Below the pieces are notes generated by a model. That model saw only the letters and a program-made list of their open reading frames with translations, was not told the DNA's origin and searched no databases. Below are positions 24,796-36,587 of a stretch of DNA of 64,000 nt, in pieces. Source of the DNA: Allodiplogaster sudhausi. Lineage: Eukaryota > Nematoda > Chromadorea > Rhabditida > Diplogasteridae. Position 1 is the first letter of the stretch. Each line of letters starts with the position of its first letter. The DNA lies in the NCBI GenBank assembly GCA_945643635.1, contig CALZFC010000045.1:1482501-1546500 (forward strand), given 5' to 3'. The translations under genes were made by a program, and so were the position numbers.

Positions 24796-25330
24796 ATGCA
24801 TATATGACGATGCCAACTAAAAAAAACGGTCGTTTTTGTATTTTCGAGAGATTTGTGACATGTGTACGTGTACTAAACTGCATATTTTTTGAGCATCTTT
24901 CTTTATTCACGTACAAAAGTGTGCAAAAAAATTTGCACATAAAAATACATGTGCTAACATGCGCCTAAATCATTTTGGAAAATGAGCATGAAAGTACGCG
25001 TATAAATGTGTACAGGAAACAGACTGAAAAATGGGCAGGAAAGTACATGAACTAACGTGCTCAAAATTCATTATGAAAAATGAGCACGAATATACGCGTA
25101 CAATATGGCGCAAAAATTTTGCGCAAGAAAATACGCGCACAAAATTGCTCAAAAATTTTGCGCAAGAAAATACGCGCACAAAATTGCTCAAAAATTTTGC
25201 GCAAGAAAATACGCGCACAAAATTGCTCAAAATTTTTGTGCAAAAAAATACGCGTACAAAATTGTTCAAATTTTTGCGCAAGAAAATACGCGTACAAATT
25301 GCACAAAATTTTTGCGCTTAACATCGGACC
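24796..25330. repeat. Left arm of inverted tandem-repeat pair
   Basis: Starts CATATATGACGATGCCAACT. From 25,121 it contains three nearly identical 39-bp units (GCGCAAGAAAATACGCGCAC, AAAATTGCTC, AAAAATTTT) followed by degenerate ones, and before that looser relatives with TACGCGTACAAA and GAGCATGAA. Because 39 is a multiple of three, the units create long frames in several registers (RKYAHKIAQKFCA repeats), which I treat as artefacts. The right arm lies at 30,130-30,599 in inverse orientation. Confidence 0.85.
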
Positions 25331-25579
25331 AATTAAAACATAGTGCAAGAAAAATTTAGAATGGAACAGCAGAAAATTAGTGAAATTATAATGTTAACTA
25401 TACAAAAATCGGCTAAAAGCAATAAGTGGACTTCGAATTATATAAACAAACAAAACAGGCAAAATTCAAACTAATCAACCCTCAATATCGAGACTTACTG
25501 CGTTCTCGTCATCTTCTGATTGCAAATCTTTTTGAATCGGTCTCCGTTAATTCCCTGCTTCTTCTTCTTCCTCCTCCCC

Positions 25580-25682
25580 ATCTTCCAACGTTGATGGAGA
25601 TGTCGCGAATGAGCTTAACGATGGCCTTGACTGCGTCGGCAATGGCGTTGTCATCTGCGATCAGCAGCGAAACGCGATCAGT
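25580..25682 (-). CDS. Candidate exon, unknown gene
   Basis: The minus strand reads DRVSLLIADDNAIADAVKAI then VKLIRDISIN, a clean amphipathic helical segment, after an AG acceptor. It could be a 5' exon of the unknown gene to the left, or an independent captured fragment inside the inverted-repeat pair. Confidence 0.4.
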
Positions 25683-26813
25683 CTACATCGGAGAGCAGTG
25701 AGAGAAGACCTGCAATTCGCATTCATTATTCTTCATCCACGTCCATTCATCTTCTTTTGCATTAGAATCCTAAACATCCGTTCTAGGGCGCATAAGTTCT
25801 TTTTTCACTCACAAACTTTAGCTTTCTTATCCGTTTTAACTCACCACTAATATCTCCAATTTTGACTTTCCTAGCCCCTTTTCTCTCTCTCTCTCTCTCT
25901 CTCAACCCATTCAATAACCCCAATTCTACCCTAGCCTTACTTCCTCACCACCTTTCCACCAACCCCTTCGTATCTGCAGTGTCTTCGCCGGGGGTTACGA
26001 AAGGAGTGAGTTCCTGGCCCAAGGGTTACCATGCTGTCTTTTGTCAGAGCGCAGAGAACGAAAGAGCGACGAAACAAGCTAGTTAAGGGAGCAAGGGACA
26101 CACTGTTGCAGACAAGGAGAGGAGGGAGAGGGAGTGAGAGAGAGAGAGAAACAAGAGAGATAGAGAAAGAAAAAAAAACTCACAGAAATTAAATGGTGTC
26201 TATTTGATAAATAGATTCCTCGTTAGACCCTCCCCCCCCCTCCCCGTGCAAACCGAATCCACCCCAATTATCTTTTTCTGGCCCGGCTGCACAAGAACAA
26301 TTACGTGACTTTTAACAACTTTTTTCATCTTTAATTTTACTCTTCGCTTCAAATAATCTTTCAAATGCACATTACAGTACCCCCATTCTCATTCAAAAGC
26401 TGTTAAAAAAATTAGTATCTAAAAGAATATTATGCATAAATCCCAATTATCCCAAGATTAGACTACAAATACATTATCCAACTATTCCCTAAAACTTTTA
26501 CTTGTAATTTAACCTGAAACAACTCTCAATTCACTTCTTACAGTAATCAACTCTCATGCAAGCAGTTTTGACTATACTACCGTACTATAACTTTAAAACA
26601 ATTATTTTATTTAATAAAAACCGAAACTTAATCGCTATAACCATTCACACCTACAGTATCATAGGAAAAGTAAATGTTTAAAAACATTCTGAGCCCCCCC
26701 CCCCCCGCATCCACATCCCCCTTAATATATAAAATTCATTTTCAGAATAACCTTTAATAATAGAGAACCTCGTTTATCTTGAGTGGCCGGGGTGGCCGAA
26801 GTCCTCTCCGACT

Positions 26814-28538
26814 TCATTGAACGGCCGGTCTGTCTTGGCGCCGCTTTCCATTCGTGCTGGAATACAGAATGTTCTATACCTTTGAAATTATGAAAATAAA
26901 TAATTTTTAAGCCGAAAAACGAGAAGAAATTGAACAGTTCCCTAAGATAACCTACTAAAGATGCGAAACGGTATTGGAGATAGTCAAAAATACCCGGGTG
27001 ATAGAGGAAGAATATAATAATTCGATTACGAAAATAAGTATTAATTACACCGCTCCGATATAAACCTTCTAAGAGGAAATTTTTTTGAAAGATATTTCCA
27101 ATAAAACACAATCTCAATTGAATCTTTAAATAAAGATAGCCTATTTAACCTGAAATAACTAAATAACGTAGTTATGCCAACTAATATCCCAACATTTACA
27201 AAGTAGCTTAAATAAGGAAAAAAAATACGCTGCTTTCAAACTAAATCAAACACCCACAATCACAATATCCCACGTTAGGATATTCAGACGCAAAAAAAAG
27301 CCAAAAACAAACAAATTAGACAAATTTAACGTTAAAAAGGTAGAATATCCAACCGTTGATTTGATTAATAAACAATAAAAAAAGATTCACCCGATTCCCC
27401 ACAGTTCAATAACCGAAAAAGGAAAACAAAAGTTTCGCTCCGACATTACTAACCATTGGATGGGAAGTCGCGTCCCCAGGCGCCGGCAGACGAGTCCTCC
27501 GTTGGCTTCCGCGTAGTCGCCACTACAAAAAAAAAGTTAAAATCGAATCGAATATCTTTAAAAAAAGGATAAAAGAAAAGAATTTAATTTGATTTCCCAC
27601 TATACAATATGCATACTCGACCTTACAATTAGAAAGGGAAAACAAAAGTATCAGCTAATGGAAAAATAATCTGAAAGCTATTCCCAAAAAGATTGCACTG
27701 TCGAATGAACCGTTAAGAATGACTGCCTTGATTTTTATTTAAAACAACTACTGGATTTCATTCCAATGAAAAACAAACTTAAATAAAAACAAAATGCCTA
27801 CGCCATTCTCAAACAAAACAAGATAAGTCGAATACCCCACAGTAAAACAAATAAAAATAAACCTTACAAGTATTTTCTAACCGTTGGAGACGGCATCGCT
27901 CGTAGTCGTTGCCGCCCTGGTGCTTCATTTCGATGCCGTTGCGAGGATGGCGGGACTACAATCGAAAGAAAGACATAGAAGCAAATAATCGTCGTCAAAA
28001 GTTAACGTTAACTAAATAAAAAATACTTAAAGAAAACCTAACAGCAATGAACGAAAACAAAAGCAACAGCTGTATTTTGCCATGAATTTCGAAATGTGAC
28101 AGTTGATGTTTTGCACGGTGCACGACATGCGGTGCGAGCACCTAATGACATTTTGATTAATTGCATGGCGGCTATTATTGTTCTTTTTACGGTTCACGTA
28201 ATTTTTACGAACGTGCAGCGTGTAGAAAGGTAATAATATTACACTAATCAGTAATGGTTTCATTCAACGTGCTAATAAGAACTATGACATTACGAGCATC
28301 TAAAGAGGTGCATAGTGCAAAATGATATCTGCACGCGTTGCGGTCGCGTCGCACCTTTAATAACTGCACGACGGAAACGTATTCAGTGCAAAGCGAGATT
28401 ATATGTTTCTCTTGTTGTTTCTGCCTTTCCTTTTATCTCGAAATGTTATTCATGTGATAAATTGACTTTAAGAGAAGCCGGACGCTTGGCGGCCCTTCCC
28501 CTTCCTGACATCGGCGCCGCGACATCCCGGCGAGACAT
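26814..28538 (-). CDS. Small basic protein of about 86 residues, four exons
   Basis: Exons on the minus strand begin at 28,538 (MSRRDVAAPMSGRGRAAKRP), about 27,960-27,885 (RNGIEMKHQGGNDYERCRLQ), about 27,523-27,457 (GDYAEANGGLVCRRLGT) and about 26,858-26,814 (NGKRRQDRPAVQ then stop). Donor and acceptor phases agree at all three junctions. The product is rich in Arg and Lys with Gly/Ala stretches and no membrane segment. I do not recognise the family. Introns here are AT-rich and free of GA/CT tracts, unlike most of the window. It lies inside the inverted-repeat pair at 24,796-30,599. Confidence 0.5.
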
Positions 28539-29525
28539 CGGCGCGGCCGCGCCGACGCACCACTTTGAGGTTTTAGCATTCTCTTTGATATTTTCTTCTT
28601 TTCCGACATAAAATAGTTTTGCTTTTCTTTAAAATTGTGGTTCTTGGACATGGATTATTTTCTTTTTATACTTGTATGCACTGTAAAAAGTTGCCGTAAT
28701 TTTGCGGATGTTGCGCGAAACATTCGCGAAATTAGTTGTCCTATCTTAAAATTAATTGTCAACTTGAATAAATTAAAAGGTATAGTATTTATATTTAAAA
28801 TAAAACGCCCCGTTTATATGAAACAATATCGTGTCCCTAACATTTTTTTTTCAATTTCGCACACAACAAACTGTCCAACTTAACAACGAGACGAGCACAA
28901 CGAACTGTGCCATGTCTTAGATTTTTCAAATATTTCCTGAAAATGAAATTAAGCATAGCGTTGTTAATATTTAATGTTATACGACGGTAGGCATATCATT
29001 CAATAGAGAATCGCGAGCTCTCTAAGCTGCACTCAAACAATTTTTTCAAAAAAAATAAAAAATAAAAAACGTTACACCAAAAACCGACCCCTAATATTTT
29101 GAGAGCTCAAACATTTTTATATCGCTTGTATTTTTTTTTGTGCTCAAATTAAACAGCCCGGGGGCCTTTCGTTATAGAGAAGATGAATATTAGATTCAAT
29201 TCTAACCTTGATGTTTTATAATTTTCCTCTAATTACGGTATGTATACGGTATACGGTACGGTATATGGTCTTTTTCCTCCTAAATAAGTGTAAATAATTT
29301 TCTTTTTTTTTATTTTGAATGCAGAACACGAATCTACTGTTAATGTTTCTTGTTGGATTTTATTTCTAACAAAGCAGTAATGATATAATTTATACTTATG
29401 GAACTACCATGCCATATACCGTATACTTACCGTAACTCGGGAATACAACGTCATGATAAGAAATCGCAGACACACTTTTTCACGCGGGTTTCTTAACATT
29501 TATTAGTATTCTTGTTTCAGATTAG

Positions 29526-30009
29526 ATGTCAAGCTGGTCCGCGCAAGGCAAGGTTTTGCAGAGGAAGCGCCGCGGGAGATGGAGGACCGGGTCCAGTTTG
29601 AACAGGTTTTGCTGTATTATTGTCTTACCATTATCTATTATAATATCTTTTTTTCATGTTAAGAGATTTGATATATTTATAGTGATGAAAAATCAATCAT
29701 TCATGTGAATTTTGGCCAACAGTTTTCTTTTTTCTGTTATGCCAAAAATATTGATGTATAAATGAATAGTATCTAATTCAAGAGGTGATGGCGGTTCTGC
29801 GGGTCCTCGCCGTGGCCTTTTCGGTGGCGACGTTGATGATGGTTCTGGCGGCGGCGGCCCTCCATCCTCTTGAGTCTTGCGAGGTCACGGATTCTCCATG
29901 GACAAGTCACACGAAGACATACATCTCGCAGCTAGAAGAATTACTTCTTCCAGTGACGACGGCAACTCGAGTGTCTAGTATGTCTTCGTTGCTAACATTT
30001 ATCAACTAA
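29526..30009 (+). CDS. Small two-exon gene, frame of exon 2 uncertain
   Basis: Exon 1 starts with ATG at 29,526 after an ATTAG and encodes basic SSWSAQGKVLQRKRRGRWRT. Its donor leaves phase 2. In phase, exon 2 gives a Gly-rich tail (GDGGSAGPRRGLFGGDVDD) with an early stop near 29,870. In the other frame, from ATG 29,788, it encodes a hydrophobic segment (VLRVLAVAFSVATLMMVLAA) followed by a polar tail, which would be a signal anchor. GC-rich codon use favours coding in at least one frame. Which product is real cannot be decided here. Confidence 0.4.
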
Positions 30010-30129
30010 CATCTAGAATGTTATGGTGAACGTTATATGGTATTCTTTGAATAATACAAGCTTTAATTTACTAGTTATAACTAACAGGTTTTTTTTAGTA
30101 ATTATGTTGTTGTTGTTTTTTATTTCTTA

Positions 30130-30599
30130 GCCGGTATGTGCATGTATTTTTGTGCGCAATTTTTTGAGCACTTTTGTACATGTATTTTTGTGCGCAATTT
30201 TTTGAGCACTTTTGTACATGTATTTTTTTTGCGCAATGTTTTGAGCACTTTTGTACGCGTACTTTCTGGCCTAGATTTTCTGCACACTTTTGTACGCGTA
30301 TATTCGTGCTCACTTTCTTCTATAGTTTTTGAGCACTTTAGTACATGTACTTTTCTGCTCATTTTTTACCCCGTTTTATGAGCACATTTGTACGCGTATA
30401 TTTTTGCTCACTTTTCAAAATGATTTTGAACAGTTTAATACATGTACATTTGTGATCATTTTTCAGCCTGATTTCTGCGCACTTTTGTACGTGAATAAAG
30501 ATGCTCAAAAAAAATGTGCAGCTTAATACACCCACACATGTCACAATTCTCTCGAAAACGCGAAAACGACCGTTTTTTTAGTTGGCATCGTCATATATG
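30130..30599. repeat. Right arm of inverted tandem-repeat pair
   Basis: Ends AGTTGGCATCGTCATATATG, the reverse complement of the left arm start at 24,796. The outermost 100 bp are nearly identical to the left arm apart from a few changes, while the interior has about 40-bp units (TTTTGAGCACTTTTGTAC with TGTATTTTTGTGCGCAA) related to but diverged from those on the left. Confidence 0.85.
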
Positions 30600-31337
30600 T
30601 ACATATACGGGTATAACATAAAAATGCTATCGAATTTCATTCCATATTGAAATTTACAACATTGCGAAAATGGCTGAGATCTGGAAACAGGTGAAATATG
30701 CTCCCTTCAGTACCTTGGAATTGCATGAATATCTAGTTCAACATCGTTATTGCACCAAGCTTAACATGTTCTTCAACTTTAAAATTTTTTTGTTGTTTGC
30801 AAGTAAACAGTGGCGTTAACGAAGAAGTGGATTAGGTGAGTGCTCAAGGATTAGCTCAAGCTAGTGGGCGATGACGATAACTCTTTATAAAGTGTTAAAA
30901 GTAGAGAAAACAGATCGACCGACATCATGACGAACGATGTTTTTTTAAAGAAAGAAAAAACGATGTACTATGTATGACGTTGTATGAAATTGCCCACTGC
31001 GACCTTTCTACCACGCGGATGCATACAAAATGAAAAGGTTTGCGTCGCAGCTTATCAATTACTCTTTTTTTTCTTCCGCTGGAGGCGTAATGCTTGGAAA
31101 GGACAAGATTAATGGTCGTCGCAGACTTATGCTCTGCCGCCAACACCATTAAAATCGAGGGAGCACACGTGCCTAGGAACGACTCGGATTGAAGATGGAA
31201 GTGAGTTAACTTGAAAGAAAGGAGAGGGAGAGAAGGAGAGAGGGAGGAGAGGAGAGCGATAACAAAATGGATTAGTAAGAAAGCAATATTGAAAACAGAA
31301 ATGGAAGGGAAAAAACGAGGGAGAGAGAGATGGAGTA

Positions 31338-31368
<31 letters not shown>

Positions 31369-32600
31369 GACTGAAAAAGAAAGAGTGACACCATGAGGAT
31401 CAAAAGTTTAACGGTAGATTGGTAAAGAATGAAAACGTTGGAGAATGAAAAATGAGTTGTTCATCTATGTTATATTAACAGAAACAAGCTATTTACATAA
31501 ATAGAAGAAAATATAAAATAGCTAATAAATCGAGATGACAAAACAGACATTAGTAATAAGACATAAAAGAGAGCAGAATAAAATAAAAAAAATTAACTAT
31601 GAAAAAAAAAATACGTGCACACATAAAAGCATTTCAAATTCCCTACAATTTTGGGCAGTAGCGCATGGCAATTAAATGCATACAAATCATTAAACTGCTT
31701 ACAATTGTCCAGAACAATGAAATTTTCAACGGATGCAGATGTCCTGAATAAAAGAGGAAAAGTTGAGTATAAATGTACACTCGCATCCTAACAAAAGACT
31801 ATTTTAATTATAAAAGCCGGTGAATGTATAGACAATGAACGCTAATGTACATACGTAAGCACATACTTAGATAGAAAGTAGAAAATTTAGGACCAGAGAA
31901 TCTAAAAGTAAAAAGACTTCTAAAAATATCTGAAAATTCCTATCCGAAAAAGTTTTTTTCTGAAGAATTGATAATGATTTTGGGAATATGCACACAAGTC
32001 CATTTTCTTAACTGCCTTCAATACTTGGGTTGTTCTAAAGAGTAGAGAATTGAAGGAAAGAGATCGAGGATGAGGTTAACCGATGGTGTAAGAAGGCTTC
32101 TCAAAGATATGCAACTGCAGTTGTGGTGGTTTGTACGCAGTATTGATCGTGAATCTATCTATTTGTGATACCACTTATGTTGGTAACTTGAAATGCACTC
32201 CGACATTTATATATTCATATACATATATTTATGTACAGTCGTACACCGCCTTGTTCAGGACTAGTAACAAGTACAATCTAATTCTAAATTCTGAAGGTCT
32301 CAAGGCAAACATCTCCGCCACTCTTCCACTTTAAGGGGAAGACATAGGTTGAAAAAAAAATCCAAAAATATGCAGGAAGAGAAAAGATGTGCCTTTCTTG
32401 ATGCAACAGCGAAGAAGGGGCGCAAGCAACAACGAGAACTTCTCGTTGTCTGCATTCTTCTGACACAAACAGGCATGTAAAAAAGTTTTTATATGTACAT
32501 ATGTATGTATGTATGTACATACATTTGTTCGTCACAAATATTAACAATATAACAAATGAAATAACAAAATTTGTTTACGACTTTGTCTTCATCCCTTGTC
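30600..32600. other. Gene-poor interval
   Basis: I find no gene I can support. It contains GA-rich sequence at about 31,220-31,390, A-rich sequence at 31,500-31,620 and TACATATGTATG-type repeats at 32,490-32,525. Confidence 0.4.
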
Positions 32601-35395
32601 TTTTAGGTCGTATTTGTCTATGATGGACGACCGACTTCGACTGCAAAGGCAAAGAGTGCGAGGGCGAGACCGACGCCGAGAAGCACAAGTGATATCTGAG
32701 AATACATAATAATACTTCAGAGTCTTCATTAATTTATGTAGATAACTTTAAAAAATAATAAGACAAATGGCAAGAAAAGTCCGGTGTCCGCGAACCTTCA
32801 AAGCATGCATCGTGAATGGATCGGAGGAGAATGCTTGATTGCGAGTCTTCAGTGGAATCTTTACGGCGGAATGCATATAGTGTGGTATCCAAAACTTCTC
32901 AATCTACAAAGAAATACTTTTCGGCGATATCTTGCACAGCTACACTGTATTTCACTAGCGACTTCATTTTACCATTTCTCTGCTGTAGCTGGTCATGAGA
33001 ATTCTATTGAGTGCATCCTGAATTCGTCTGGCTTTCTGTCCTTTTCGTAGATAGAAGAAGGTCGGTGTAGCTGACACTTGCAGTTTGCTGGAGAGGTAAG
33101 GATAAAGGAAGGAGATCGTGTCCACATCATCCGATCGAAGCACCATTCTCAACAATCTTGTGTATTTTACGAGAACAAAATTGTCTAGTCTTGCTGAACA
33201 AGTGAAGGTTGTCTTTTCCAATTACAGGAATGCACGAACCGCTGAAGTGTACATGGCTTGTGTAGTGGCTCATCATTCATCTTGTAATACGGAATGCTAT
33301 CTTGCATCGAAGAAACGAGGAAGATTGTCGTTGAACTGCACAGCTTTAGAAATAGAACCTTTTGAATGATTGAATGATTTATTGCGGTGCACGTAAGATA
33401 AGCACGCGTGTTGATAAGATAATGATGACAGTAAGACATGACAAAGTGTGTCTAAATTAGCCTTATATAGTATGAATCATGGTCATGAGGAGGGAGAAGA
33501 TATTGCAGTAATCTTACAATGTTAAATGGTAAACATCCATATAAATTGAGTTGTTATTATTTTCACTCATCCATCTCGCTTTTTTTTCCAGTATAACCTT
33601 GTCAATCATTTGTTGCTTGTCGTCTTCGTAGAATATTCTTGTGGTACTTCCCATGAGGCGCTCGAAGGCGGAAAGCTGAGATGAGCACGTAGGTTGCCAT
33701 GATGCGTGCATGCACTCGGATGTTACAATGCATGTTCAAAAGAATGTTTTGGAGGCGTAAGTTGATATTCCTTTTCTCTAAGAATGAGTCATATTTCACG
33801 ATAGTAATAAAGACCAGAAAGAGTGACGGACAAGGGAGTTCGTGATGTACTCAGGGAATGGAAGAGACAGCGTCGCGTAGCCTCCCGCTAACTCGGCCAT
33901 CATTTGCGAGATGCTTCTCAAATGTCTTTCTTCTTCATACAATTGTGTGCTTCATAAATAGTTTAAAAAGAAAGGAAAAACGTTACTACGAAAAGAAATA
34001 GTAAGATGATCAGGATGTAGAATAAGAAATTGGGGGCAAGAGAATAAATGAGACATTGGATCTCGCTGGATGTTCTTGGCAGCAGCGACAGCGTAGGAGG
34101 AATTGTAGAAGAGGTGGAGAGCGAGCGAGCCGAGGCCATAGCAGTACAGCAGAGATTGATCGGTCTGCGAATGGAGAGTTGCATGGGGACGGCTGCCCTT
34201 GTCGCATTATCACTCGCCTTAAACTGGTGTGGAATTGATAAATAAATGCATTTTCGTCAACTTTGACAACTGTGGTTTAAAATACTACACAGATTCATTC
34301 AAGATAAAAAAGACATCGTGCCACTTGGTGAGAGCGACGCCGTAGATGAAAGTGAGAGCGAGAAGAATGCAAGCGCACACCGAAGCCGGGAAGACGATGA
34401 ACTGCCCGGCTGTCCACGACTCAGCAAACTGAGCACGAGTGAAGAAAGCGTCCTGCCTGTTCTCTTTCATTCAAACATGCCAAATATCTGTGCATCTTGC
34501 AACAACATATAGAATACTATTTAAAGGAGGACGATCACCGAAAAATTATGTGATATTTCAAATTGCCGCGGCCCTTCGCACTCTCATCCTCGCGTGCTAT
34601 TTTCACGCAGCGGGTTTGTGCGACCTGCGAAATAGCACGAGAGAATGAGAGTGAGGAATCACAGGGCAGACGCAGCAATTCGAACCTGTATCTAATATTT
34701 TTCGGTGATCGCCCTCCTTTAAACATTTTTAACGAGAATGTTTCTGTATCAGAGAAACTAACCGAACCATACGTGACGGCCGTGGAGAAGTGGAAGAATT
34801 TGAAGCGCGATGGAGTGCCGAATTGGTCTTCGGTTGTTGCATCAATCTGAACACTCTTTTACTTTTCATGACACGCAACGGAAAATAATACTTAAACAAC
34901 AATAACATAATAAAAAAGTAAAACAACCGCACTTTTCCATCTTGCAGCATTCCAAGCATCCCATGGAACTTTCCGTCGTTGGTGTGGTAATCACCTGAGA
35001 ACGCTCTAGTTTTTGTCGTCGGTTGATACAATTGTCAAAGTGTTCTAGCATCTATGTACATATGTCTAATGATTAGAAGACGCTAATGTAAATATTAATA
35101 TAATGCATATTTTCAAATCCTCACAAGAGTAATGGAAATATACACCATTGCTCTTGCGGACTAGATACTTATGTAGTCAAGTGGAAAGAATATTTATTTT
35201 CAGTGCAACGTTACCATACTCTTCGGCCTCAACAAATTGGACAGTTGTGTTGAGCAAGAAGGCGACATCCTGCCAGAGACTCTCGTAGATCCCGTCAATG
35301 CTACGGGTGAATCTGTTCCCTTGAATGAGCGGGAACTTGTTCGGATCTACGAAGCCGACTCGAATCACGGCATCAGCGTCAGCGTCGAGCATTGA
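32600..35395 (-). CDS. Ionotropic glutamate receptor-like channel, partial model
   Basis: Ligand-gated cation channel of the iGluR/ionotropic receptor superfamily in the plasma membrane. Minus-strand segments in order: 35395-35215 (RVGFVDPNKFPLIQGNRF, start of ligand-binding lobe S1), 34994-34933 (DGKFHGMLGMLQDGK), 34846-34763 (IDATTEDQFGTPSRF then HFSTAVTYGS, the stretch before TM1), about 34,470-34,300 (FIVFPASVCACILLALTFIY, TM1), about 34,200-34,060 (LFYNSSYAVAAAKNIQRD, equivalent to TM3 and its SYTANLAAFLT-like end), about 33,900-33,840 and 33,700-33,600 (FERLMGSTTRIFYEDD, lobe S2), about 33,150-32,970 (FYLRKGQKARRIQDALNRIL, the end of S2) and 32,697-32,620 (SLVLLGVGLALALFAFAVEV, TM4, then stop). 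No amino-terminal domain was found upstream, as in divergent IR-type receptors, but upstream exons may be missing. Confidence 0.7.
34525..34718. mobile_element. TTAA-flanked MITE, piggyBac-like
   Basis: 194 bp bounded by TTAA on both sides (34,521-34,524 and 34,719-34,722). The terminal inverted repeats are AGGAGGACGATCACCGAAAA and its partner ATTTTTCGGTGATCGCCCTC. The inverted homology continues inwards for most of each arm (CTCTCATCCTCGCGTGCTAT against AAATAGCACGAGAGAATGAG), so the element can fold into a near-complete hairpin. TTAA target duplication is typical of piggyBac transposases. It has no coding capacity. It lies in the intron between the pre-TM1 exon and the TM1 exon of the iGluR-like gene. 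Confidence 0.8.
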
Positions 35396-35844
35396 CTATA
35401 AGAGAAAGGGGAATATTTAATGACACCTAGTCCGCAGAGTTGTTTATGTTCGAAATGGAAGCCAAATATGGATTAGAAACTCTCAGGTCGATAAATGACA
35501 GCGGAGCAGAAACGAAAAGAATCAGGCGAAAATTCAATCCGTCTAATGTTCGAAACATGTTCGGAACATTTTCTCGCAACATTGGCAGCATATGTAGACT
35601 GGCAAATTGTCAATTCTTCTGTTGCACCCATGCTTCAGCCAAGACAGTTTCGAACATGTTCCAAACTACATATATACAGATAGAATGCGAGACTGTAAAA
35701 CAACTTCTATCATTGGTTTCCGACGACAAATAAAGAATGTCGTGCCACTAGATCTTTCTTCCTTACGCCATAAAAACTACGCTTGCTTCTCCCAGCAGAT
35801 GTTTATGTGGTCTCACGCAGAGAAGGTAAAGTTATAGAGAAAGA

Positions 35845-36072
35845 GGGAGAGAGAGAGAGACTTTCGAATGGTGCAAGACACATACAAGAGTGAGAACGAG
35901 AGAGCGAAAGAGCTAGAGAGATTAAGAAAGAGGGAGAGAGAGAAAGAGAGCGAGAGAGAGAGAGCAAGACTTTCGAATTGGTGCAAAACACAGACAAGAG
36001 TGAGAGCGAGAGAGCGAAAGAGCTAGAGAGATTAAGAAAGAGAGAGAGAGAGCGAGAGAGAGAGAGAGAGCG

Positions 36073-36115
<43 letters not shown>
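35845..36115. repeat. GA-rich tract with about 112-bp tandem duplication
   Basis: Two copies, about 35,859-35,940 and 35,968-36,050, share CTTTCGAATxGGTGCAA, ACAAGAGTGAG and AAGAGCTAGAGAGATTAAGA inside a GA background. The second copy is followed by a longer pure GA run. No coding is evident. Confidence 0.85.
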
Positions 36116-36116
<1 letters not shown>

Positions 36117-36587
36117 TTCAAGACCCTTCCTTGCTGCGTCGTCATGCTTCCCACCTCTGAGGCTCCTTCTCAGATTCCATCGTCCCCAGCCGAATACCAA
36201 TGAAGATGGCCATGTGGCTCTCTTTTGCGTCAGCATACATACATATATTTCAGTAGAAATTTTATTTAAATATGGAAAGGAACATTTAAATAATTTACTT
36301 TGGAAATACAAGAAAGTACATACAAGTCCGAAAAATATTTTTCAAGTATGCAAAATAAAAATGAAAGCATGCGATCTAGTACCCGAGGAATCATTAGTCC
36401 CAATAGTCGTTAGCCGAGGCCGGTCGGTGCAGCTTCTCTTCGAGAGAGGTCGGCAGTATTTCTGGTATATTTTCGTCTCGGAAAGATTTATCCCTAAAAA
36501 TGTTTCATTAAGATAAATATTTGATGATAAAAATACATTTAGCAAGTAATAAACATGCTCGTTTTCTTAATCCGAGATTCCTTTAAG

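Noticed and set aside
25031..25361. Long open frames with repeated 13-residue units in several frames on both strands
   Set aside because: They arise because the tandem DNA unit is 39 bp, a multiple of three. Codon use and composition follow the repeat, with no start context or splice sites.
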